The translations under genes and the position numbers were made by a program. A stretch of DNA of 5,771 nucleotides from assembly GCA_011049745.1 (NCBI GenBank), contig DRHE01000418.1, forward strand, positions 1 to 5,771, written 5' to 3'. The stretch is from Spirochaetales bacterium (GTDB lineage Bacteria > Spirochaetota > Spirochaetia > SZUA-6 > DRHE01). This document shows, in pieces, positions 1 to 4,491 of the stretch. The notes under the pieces were generated by a model that worked only from the letters and a program-made list of their open reading frames with translations, was not told the origin of the DNA and did no database searches. Position 1 is the stretch's first letter. Each line of letters opens with the position of its first letter.

Positions 1-63
1 AGGACATGATTTTCCCCGTAAAGATGGTATTGCCCGGGTTACCGGCCGGGAAATATCCCCTTC
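1..63 (+). repeat. Left arm of a long inverted repeat (fold-back of the hydroxylase 5' end)
   Basis: Bases 1-56 are the exact reverse complement of 318-373. Allowing one mismatch at 57, the match runs to 63 (62 of 63 bases). The arm starts at the very first base of the window, so it may continue beyond it. The other arm is ordinary coding sequence for the hydroxylase N-terminus, so this arm is the displaced copy. The junction carries CCCTTC (58-63), which is shared by both arms and gives a microhomology typical of template switching. Confidence 0.95.
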
Positions 64-399
64 TGCTGCCACGGCGCCGAAGAAATCGCCGACCTGCCGC
101 ATATGGCTGCTTAAAACCTGCCAGTCCTTATAGGTGGACCTGGGTATGGAAACCTGGCGCAGATTAAAGAACTTATCCGGAATATCATTGAAGCTGATGC
201 AGACTGCACCTAAATTTTCCGCCCCGCTGAAATCGATTCTCTTGATCCATGCATGCGGGTAGGGACTGCGCAGGATGCGGCCGTAAAGCATATTGCTGCA
301 GGTCACATCCGAAGGGTATATTTCCCGGCCGGTAACCCGGGCAATACCATCTTTACGGGGAAAATCATGTCCTAGAAAATTATATTTATTTTTAGCCAT
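1..399 (-). CDS. Molybdenum hydroxylase (xanthine dehydrogenase/aldehyde oxidase family) large subunit, N-terminal fragment, runs off left edge
   Basis: Reading the minus strand from ATG at 399-397 gives an open frame to the window edge. Residues 14-28 (PRKDGIARVTGREIY), RSPYPHA (44-50) and VGDFFGAVAAE (103-113) match the opening a/b hammerhead domain of molybdopterin-binding large subunits of the xanthine dehydrogenase/aldehyde oxidase/CO dehydrogenase family. These cytoplasmic enzymes hydroxylate purines, N-heterocycles or aldehydes using a Mo cofactor, with electrons leaving through FeS and FAD partners. The full family length is roughly 700-800 residues, so only the first ~114 codons are here and the substrate cannot be told. 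Start choice: GGAAGG lies 5 bases upstream of the ATG, and the ATG overlaps the end of the IclR gene by 8 bases, suggesting translational coupling. Odd: left of about position 58 the translation stops resembling the family, because bases 1-63 are an inverted copy of 311-373. Those last ~19 codons are probably not real protein. Confidence 0.85.
   Translation of the reverse strand, partial: MAKNKYNFLGHDFPRKDGIARVTGREIYPSDVTCSNMLYGRILRSPYPHAWIKRIDFSGAENLGAVCISFNDIPDKFFNLRQVSIPRSTYKDWQVLSSHMRQVGDFFGAVAAEGDISRPVTRAIPSLRGKSCP
311..373 (-). repeat. Right arm of the long inverted repeat (native copy inside the hydroxylase gene)
   Basis: Reverse complement of 1-63 with one mismatch, with a 247-base spacer between the arms. 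This arm encodes residues ~9-30 of the hydroxylase in frame with its start and with good family similarity. It is therefore the original copy, and the repeat is not an independent element such as an IS end. Confidence 0.95.
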
Positions 400-1174
400 T
401 TTTTCCTTCCTTTAGCAATCTCTCAGGATACTTTCCTCCCAGGACACCGGATATGTCTGAGCCGGCCTGTAAAAATAACCGGGAATATTCCTCAAGCTGC
501 TCTCTGTCAAGGTCAACCGAGGTGCCCACAATTGCCAGCGCGCCCAGGACCCGGTTCTGCCTGTCGAATATAGGAGTGGCCATAGCGCTAATACCGTTAT
601 GAAACTCCTGCAGATTATAGGCAACACCGCAATCATAGATCTCAGCCAGCCGCACCTCCAGCTTATCCGGATCAGTAATGGTATTCTCTGTAAAAGCCTT
701 GAAAGCAAGGTTTTTTAGTATCCTCTTGCGATCCTTATCGCCCATAAAAGCCAGCACTACCATGCCTGCCGCTGAACAGTAAAAAGGCATGACCTCTCCC
801 CGCCCCACCGATATCCTGGTATTTATATGGCCGCACATCTCCATAGCAATACAGAGTTCGCCGCTTAACCTGGCAAAAAAAGTTGTCTCTTCGGTTTCCT
901 GGTGCAGCTCCTCAAGGTAGGGCAGGCTTATTGCAGCTTCATCCATACCCTCGATAACCGACTCAGCCAACCGCAGATGCGCGTAGCCTAGAAAATAGCG
1001 CATATCCGGCCGGCGCTGGCAGACATAATCATACTTTTTAAGCTCAGCCAGTATCCGGTAGCAGGTTGAGGGAGGAATCCCCAGGGCTCTGCTTATCTCC
1101 TTGTTGCTCATTCCCTTACGGCAGTTTCGCTGTAGGAGTTCCAGAATACTGTGAATTTTTGCTATTGATGCCAT
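392..1174 (-). CDS. IclR-family transcriptional regulator
   Basis: A 260-residue protein, the usual IclR length. Residues ~5-65 form the N-terminal winged helix-turn-helix: MSNKEISRALGIPPSTCYRI at 22-41 covers the helices, and YFLG (60-63) ends the wing. Residues ~75-250 form the effector-binding domain, with family landmarks SVGRGEVMPFYCSAAG (122-137), the NGISAMATPIFD stretch (193-204) and RVLGALAIVG (208-217). Such proteins act in the cytoplasm as DNA-binding dimers or tetramers that respond to small aromatic or organic-acid ligands, often controlling the adjacent catabolic operon. The gene overlaps the start of the molybdenum hydroxylase gene by 8 bases, which makes that enzyme the most likely target; the hisC-hisD pair upstream is a second candidate. 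The ligand cannot be deduced. The ATG at 1174 has no strong Shine-Dalgarno, and a candidate promoter lies immediately upstream. Confidence 0.93.
   Translation of the reverse strand: MASIAKIHSILELLQRNCRKGMSNKEISRALGIPPSTCYRILAELKKYDYVCQRRPDMRYFLGYAHLRLAESVIEGMDEAAISLPYLEELHQETEETTFFARLSGELCIAMEMCGHINTRISVGRGEVMPFYCSAAGMVVLAFMGDKDRKRILKNLAFKAFTENTITDPDKLEVRLAEIYDCGVAYNLQEFHNGISAMATPIFDRQNRVLGALAIVGTSVDLDREQLEEYSRLFLQAGSDISGVLGGKYPERLLKEGKNG
405..410 (-). promoter_or_regulatory. Shine-Dalgarno of the molybdenum hydroxylase gene, inside the IclR coding end
   Basis: GGAAGG on the minus strand, 5 bases before the ATG at 399. It lies within the last codons of the IclR gene, so the two genes share one message and probably coupled translation. 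It also fixes the hydroxylase start. Confidence 0.7.
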
Positions 1175-1186
1175 TGTTTTCCCATC

Positions 1187-1216
1187 ATCTTAATAGGGAC
1201 AAAAACCAGGTGTCAA
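1187..1216 (-). promoter_or_regulatory. Candidate sigma70-type promoter of the IclR-hydroxylase unit
   Basis: On the minus strand a perfect TTGACA (1216-1211) is followed after 18 bases by TAAGAT (1192-1187, 4 of 6 to consensus). TATTAA at a 15-base spacing is an alternative -10. The -10 ends only 12 bases before the IclR ATG, predicting a leader of about 6 bases. Any regulator bound here would block the unit directly, but no clear palindromic operator was found. Confidence 0.5.
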
Positions 1217-1271
1217 GAGATATTTCGAGAAGACCGTTCCATATAGTGAGAATGCTGCTGCAATTTCCACT

Positions 1272-1306
1272 GCCATTAAGAGCCCGAAAAAAAAGGAGCC
1301 ATTAAG
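1272..1306. repeat. Nine-base direct repeat GCCATTAAG, two copies 26 bases apart
   Basis: GCCATTAAG occurs at 1272-1280 and 1298-1306, both followed by C-rich bases. The copies flank the T-tract of the candidate terminator downstream of hisD. This could be chance, a small duplication, or paired regulator sites; nothing in the sequence decides between them. Confidence 0.5.
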
Positions 1307-1310
1307 CCCC
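1287..1310 (-). terminator. Candidate intrinsic terminator after the hisC-hisD unit
   Basis: On the minus strand GGGGC (1310-1306) can pair with GCTCC (1299-1295), including one G-U pair, around a 6-base loop. Eight T residues (1294-1287) follow directly. The stem is only 5 base pairs, so it may be weak, but the GC content, the clean T-run and the position 23 bases past the hisD stop fit a terminator. Confidence 0.5.
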
Positions 1311-1332
1311 GGCTAACACGAGATTCTTCAAT

Positions 1333-2637
1333 TCATTCAGCATCTCTCAAGGTCAGCGCCTGGGCGTGGGCCGGAAATCCCTCATATTCAGCTAACTGAA
1401 CAGCGCTCTCCTTAAGCATCTGGAAACCTTGAGCAGTAACATAACCTACCGAGGAATACTTACAGAAATCCCTTACCGAAACCGGTGAAAAGGTGCGTGC
1501 AAATCCTCCGGTTGGCAGGGTGTTATTGGGACCGATAGAATAGTTTGCCATACTGAAAGAGGTGTTTTCTCCCAGCAGTATTTCCCCGGCATTCCTAATT
1601 AAGGGAAGCAGGTCAAATGGGTTATCTGTCTGCACGGAAAGATGCTCAGGCGCATATTGATTTACAAATTCCACTGCCTCCTGGAGGCTATCAACGATCA
1701 CCACACCGCTGTATTTTTTCATATTCTCTTTGAGAAATTTCTGCCTTACAGGAGTCAGTTTTTCTACTAATGAAGGCACAATCTCTACCACCTCTTTGCC
1801 AAGTTTCAGAGAATCAGTTACCAGTATAGATGCGGAATCCGGTCCATGCTCTGCTTCGACAAGAAAATCCAGGGCTACCTTTTTGGGATCCGCGGTACTA
1901 TCAGCTATAATAACTGACTCCGAAGGACCGGCCGGCAAGCCCACATCAACAATACCGTAGAGAACTCTTTTGGCTGCAGTAACGTAGCTGCTGCCCGGAC
2001 CGATTATCTTGACAACTTTATCAATACTTTCAGTTCCGTAAGCAAGAGCCCCTATTGCCTGAATGCCGCTTATTTTATATACCTCAGCAACCGAACATTC
2101 CCGGGCTGTAAAGAGAGTTCCCGCATCTATCTCTCCTTCCGGCCCCGGGGGAGTGGCTATGATGATCTTCTTCACACCGGCAATCTTCGCCGGTACAGCC
2201 AGCATATAGAGCACTGAAGGAAAGGAGCCCTTACCCCGGGGTACGTAGATGCCGACAGAATCGATGGGCTCGCTCTTCTCCCCGGCATAAACCCCGGGAA
2301 CGATTGACATAAACTGCATAGGCGGCGGCAGCTGAATATTATGGAATTTCCTGATATTCTCTATATTATTCCGCACCGCCTCTTTAAAATCCTCCGGCAG
2401 TTCTCTCTCCGACCGCTCGAATTCCTCTTCTGTGACTTTGAGCTGACTCGCTTCGAGCTTTACACCGTCATATTTTTCTATATACTCTAAGAGCGCCTCA
2501 TCTCCCCTGTCCTTAACAGCAGCCAGTACTATTTTGGCTGTCTCAACTATTTCTGAGATATCAATCTGAGCTCTTTTAAAAATCCTGTTTTTTTCAGCAA
2601 TCGCAGTCTCTTTCCAGGTAAAAAGATTAATTTCCAT
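1333..2637 (-). CDS. hisD: Histidinol dehydrogenase-family protein (HisD-like) with altered active-site residues
   Basis: A 434-residue protein, full family length. HisD enzymes oxidise L-histidinol to L-histidine in two NAD-dependent steps in the cytoplasm, using zinc. Landmarks: VGIYVPRG (128-135), IGPGSSYV (212-219), LPAGPSESVIIAD (234-246), EAEHGPDS (261-268), catalytic-type APEHL (329-333), LPTGGFAR (374-381), EGFPAHA (419-425). Matched to E. coli HisD, the catalytic Glu326-His327 pair (E331-H332), zinc ligands His262 (H264) and His419 (H424), and Glu414 (E419) are kept. Zinc ligand Gln259 is Glu (E261), zinc ligand Asp360 is Asn (N365), and substrate-site His367 is Asn (N372). This points to a paralogue with another alcohol substrate, although true HisD activity is not excluded. 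Start choice: GGGGG lies 6 bases before ATG 2637, which is better than the in-frame TTG at 2640. The gene is downstream of hisC by 83 bases, probably in one operon. The hisD symbol marks family, not proven function. Confidence 0.88.
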   Translation of the reverse strand: MEINLFTWKETAIAEKNRIFKRAQIDISEIVETAKIVLAAVKDRGDEALLEYIEKYDGVKLEASQLKVTEEEFERSERELPEDFKEAVRNNIENIRKFHNIQLPPPMQFMSIVPGVYAGEKSEPIDSVGIYVPRGKGSFPSVLYMLAVPAKIAGVKKIIIATPPGPEGEIDAGTLFTARECSVAEVYKISGIQAIGALAYGTESIDKVVKIIGPGSSYVTAAKRVLYGIVDVGLPAGPSESVIIADSTADPKKVALDFLVEAEHGPDSASILVTDSLKLGKEVVEIVPSLVEKLTPVRQKFLKENMKKYSGVVIVDSLQEAVEFVNQYAPEHLSVQTDNPFDLLPLIRNAGEILLGENTSFSMANYSIGPNNTLPTGGFARTFSPVSVRDFCKYSSVGYVTAQGFQMLKESAVQLAEYEGFPAHAQALTLRDAE

Positions 2638-2643
2638 CAAATT

Positions 2644-2648
2644 CCCCC
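2644..2648 (-). promoter_or_regulatory. Shine-Dalgarno deciding the hisD-like start
   Basis: AAGGGGGAA on the minus strand, with the G-run 6 bases from ATG 2637 but only 3 from the alternative TTG at 2640. The spacing favours the ATG. No convincing promoter was seen in the 80-base gap after hisC, consistent with co-transcription. Confidence 0.65.
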
Positions 2649-2720
2649 TTGCTGCCCGGCGGCATTGTGTATAATGGCTAATCTAAAATCTCTTTATCCC
2701 CTGCCTTTCCTGCTTTCAAA

Positions 2721-3851
2721 TTAAAACGCTCCTTTAGCTGCTGCCTCTTTCAGCGCCTCTCCCAAAGCCTGGAAAAAACGGACATTCTCCTCATGTCCGC
2801 CCAGAGTAACCCTAATGCAGGTGTCCAGATTGTAACCCTTTGCCGAGCGAACAATAACCCCGCGCGAAAGCAGGCGGTCAAAGATATCACTTGCATCAAA
2901 GCCGGTATCGATGAGTATGAAATTGGTATGGGAGATGACATATTTCAATTTCAGCTTATCCAGTTCCTGGTAAAAGTAGCTCTTTTCCCTAATCGAGTGA
3001 GTCAGGGTTGCTTGTATAAAAGCGCTGTCAGCCAAAGCTGCCAAGCCGGCAACTTCAGCTATAAGGGAAACATCAAAGGGTGGTTTTACCTGGTTGACCA
3101 GGCTGACAAGCTCACCCGGACCTATTCCATAACCAACCCTGATTCCGGCGAGGCCATATGCCTTGGAGAGGGTGCGGATAATAAAAAGGTTATTAAGGCC
3201 CCCCTTAAATAACCCGATTGAGTCGGGATTTAACGATTTATCGGTAAAATCGATATAGGCTTCATCGAGTATAATCAACACCTCTTCCGGTACCTGCCGA
3301 AAAAAAGCGGTAAGCTCCTGCGGCGGCAGGGTGTCGCCTGTGGGATTATTGGGATTGCAGAGAAATATGGCCTTGGTCTTTGACGTTATTCCGGCCAATA
3401 TGTCAGGCAGATCTATACGCAGCTCCCTGACCTTTGAATAAACAACTCTGCCCCTCATTACCTGGGTAATGATTTCATATACCGGAAAGGTAACCTCCGG
3501 AATAATCACCTCATCCTCCTGGTCGATAACAGCCATTCCCAGGTTATAGATGACTCCGTCAGCCCCATTGCCCACGGTTATCTCTGCTTCTCTACAGCCG
3601 GTCAGCTCAGCCAGCTTACGCCGCAGGTCAGTGCTCACCTTGTCGGGATATATGTTCACTTTGCCCGCCAGCCCTTTAAGAGCTTCGCCGGCAAAGGGCG
3701 AAGAGCCGTGGGGGTTTTCATTAGAGGCCAGCTTGATTATATCCTTCAAACCCAGCTCTCTTTCCACTTCCTGTTTTGATTTTCCGGGAATATATTTTTT
3801 GGTTCTCAAAGCACCACTGTTGGCTAATTTCTCAATGTTTATCTTGCTCAT
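2721..3851 (-). CDS. hisC: Histidinol-phosphate aminotransferase-family protein (HisC-like), PLP fold type I
   Basis: A 376-residue protein, full length for HisC. HisC transfers an amino group between glutamate and imidazole-acetol phosphate in the cytoplasm, using pyridoxal phosphate. Visible in order: YIPGKS (20-25), SNENPHGSSP (43-52), NIYPD (66-70), NPNNPTG (166-172), DEAYIDF (196-202), TLSKAYGLAGIRVGYG (227-242) with the PLP lysine K230, and IRVTLGG (346-352) with the carboxylate-binding arginine R347. All catalytic residues seem intact. Related aminotransferases acting on aromatic or other amino acids look similar, so the substrate is not fixed by sequence. No other his gene is in the window, and the partner downstream is a HisD-like enzyme with changed active-site residues, so a non-histidine role is possible. 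The ATG at 3851 has no Shine-Dalgarno, and a -10 box ends 8 bases upstream of it, suggesting a leaderless message. Confidence 0.9.
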   Translation of the reverse strand: MSKINIEKLANSGALRTKKYIPGKSKQEVERELGLKDIIKLASNENPHGSSPFAGEALKGLAGKVNIYPDKVSTDLRRKLAELTGCREAEITVGNGADGVIYNLGMAVIDQEDEVIIPEVTFPVYEIITQVMRGRVVYSKVRELRIDLPDILAGITSKTKAIFLCNPNNPTGDTLPPQELTAFFRQVPEEVLIILDEAYIDFTDKSLNPDSIGLFKGGLNNLFIIRTLSKAYGLAGIRVGYGIGPGELVSLVNQVKPPFDVSLIAEVAGLAALADSAFIQATLTHSIREKSYFYQELDKLKLKYVISHTNFILIDTGFDASDIFDRLLSRGVIVRSAKGYNLDTCIRVTLGGHEENVRFFQALGEALKEAAAKGAF

Positions 3852-3859
3852 ACCGGAGC

Positions 3860-3888
3860 ATTATAAGAACAAGGTTCAAGCTCTGCAA
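3860..3888 (-). promoter_or_regulatory. Promoter of the hisC-hisD unit, abutting the start codon
   Basis: On the minus strand TTGCAG (3888-3883), a 17-base spacer and a perfect TATAAT (3865-3860). Only 8 bases (GCTCCGGT) separate the -10 from the hisC ATG, so transcription should begin at or within a base or two of the ATG. No attenuator, T-box or His-codon leader peptide fits in so little space. Confidence 0.65.
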
Positions 3889-3895
3889 GCGATAG

Positions 3896-4069
3896 GAATG
3901 TTGCATTGACCCATTAAATGAGATGGTACGTAAAAGAATAAATACCCCAGCTGGAAGATATCTCTATATTATCTTTGACTTGAAATCCAAAGGTGTTGCC
4001 AGGCCCATTACCGGATGGGATATGAACAGAACAGAAATTCGATATTATAAAAAAAACAGGAGTAAATAG
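3896..4069 (+). pseudogene. C-terminal remnant of a BrnT-like ribonuclease-type toxin
   Basis: The plus frame is open from after a TAG at 3893-3895 to TAG at 4067-4069; from ATG 3923 it is 48 codons. GRYLYIIFDLK (11-21), then ARPITGWDMNRTEIRYYKK (26-44), resembles the end of BrnT-like toxins, where a GRYL-beta-strand segment is followed by an R-I-(S/T)-A-R-x-M-x-x-x-E-x-x-x-Y helix. The N-terminal half expected of such a ~90-residue toxin is missing, and the frame closes in the hisC promoter region. It is read as a 5'-truncated relic. The family call rests on pattern recognition of a short tail and is tentative. Confidence 0.4.
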
Positions 4070-4155
4070 TGAATAGGAAAGAAAGGGGAAAGAGGGACTG
4101 GGCAATATATTACGATAATAAGGATATCTTCATTGTTTACCATTCTATCTGTTAG
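4069..4155 (+). pseudogene. Possible truncated antitoxin stub following the BrnT-like tail
   Basis: A GTG at 4069-4071 overlaps the last base of the preceding TAG and opens 28 codons to TAG 4153-4155. The short text includes RDWAIYYDNKDIF (residues 9-21), faintly like the Y-Y/W-D-x-H-D opening of antitoxins that follow such toxins. No ribbon-helix-helix part follows. It may equally be noncoding sequence. Confidence 0.2.
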
Positions 4156-4168
4156 GATCATTGTACTG

Positions 4169-4198
4169 TTGATATATAGAGATTAGATGTTTTACATT
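4169..4198 (+). promoter_or_regulatory. Candidate promoter of the orphan antitoxin gene
   Basis: TTGATA (4169-4174), an 18-base spacer and TACATT (4193-4198). The -10 ends 7 bases before ATG 4206, and there is no Shine-Dalgarno between them, so the message would be leaderless. The surrounding AT-rich sequence makes chance matches likely. TATATA at 4173-4178 is an alternative -10. Confidence 0.35.
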
Positions 4199-4205
4199 GT
4201 AAGAT

Positions 4206-4427
4206 ATGAAGACAGCAACCCTCAATATCAGATTGGACAAGGATCTGGATGAGCTCTTGACCAAAGCAAGTCGACTTGCGGGAAGAACCCGAAGCGAGGT
4301 AGCTAGAGAAGCCATACGACGGCAACTCCGTATTAGACAGTTTGAAGCGCTTCGGAAACGGATCATGCCTTTTGCGGAAGCACGCGGCTTCTTGACGGAT
4401 GAGGATGTGTTTAGTGAAATCTCATGA
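4206..4427 (+). CDS. Ribbon-helix-helix (CopG/VapB-like) antitoxin, partner toxin lost
   Basis: A 73-residue protein. TLNIRL (5-10) is the DNA-binding beta strand, DKDLDELLTKASRLAG (11-26) the first helix and RTRSEVAREAIRRQLR (27-42) the second, a textbook ribbon-helix-helix dimer fold. The tail MPFAEARGFLTDEDVFSEIS (54-73) is the kind of segment that wraps the toxin; antitoxins with this tail usually precede PIN-domain toxins whose proteins begin M-R-(I/V)-F-L-D-T-N. Here the stop overlaps a following ATG (ATGA, 4424-4427) exactly as in a toxin-antitoxin operon, but the toxin frame dies after 8 codons. The protein may still bind DNA, either autoregulating or neutralising a related toxin elsewhere. 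It lies between the divergently oriented hisC and the convergent CcdA-like gene. Confidence 0.85.
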   Translation: MKTATLNIRLDKDLDELLTKASRLAGRTRSEVAREAIRRQLRIRQFEALRKRIMPFAEARGFLTDEDVFSEIS

Positions 4428-4450
4428 GGATTTTCATTCTACCTACTTAA
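4424..4450 (+). pseudogene. First codons of a lost PIN-domain toxin
   Basis: The ATG overlaps the antitoxin stop by 4 bases, and the frame reads MRIFILPT before TAA at 4448-4450. MRIF is the usual opening of the PIN toxins paired with this antitoxin type, where LDTN, carrying the first catalytic Asp, should follow. That part and the rest (about 130 residues) are absent: the convergent CcdA-like gene ends only 42 bases further on. Frames +1 and +2 over 4432-4505 do not restore PIN motifs, so this is a deletion rather than a simple frameshift. Confidence 0.5.
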
Positions 4451-4491
4451 GGCCGATGAAATTAGCGCTCTTTGAAAAGCCTGGCAATCCT

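Noticed and set aside
1..373. Inverted repeat as ends of an insertion sequence or an invertible switch
   Set aside because: The right arm is ordinary in-frame coding sequence, there is no transposase or recombinase between the arms, and the left arm touches the window edge; a fold-back explains it better.
2641..2720. Separate promoter for the hisD-like gene
   Set aside because: TATACA occurs, but no -35 hexamer sits at a proper distance; co-transcription with hisC is simpler.
2793..3212. 139-codon plus-strand frame inside the HisC-like gene
   Set aside because: Antisense to a well-conserved aminotransferase with intact motifs, and no recognisable protein features of its own.
3914..4105. 63-codon minus-strand frame upstream of hisC
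   Set aside because: Low-complexity Phe/Ser-rich translation with no family resemblance or Shine-Dalgarno; it is antisense to the more toxin-like plus-strand frame.
4145..4366. 73-codon minus-strand frame over the antitoxin
   Set aside because: Mirror of the clear ribbon-helix-helix gene on the plus strand; Ser/Arg/Leu-rich translation typical of an antisense shadow.
4428..4491. Terminator between the convergent antitoxin and CcdA-like genes
   Set aside because: No stem followed by a T-run on either strand in this 64-base gap.
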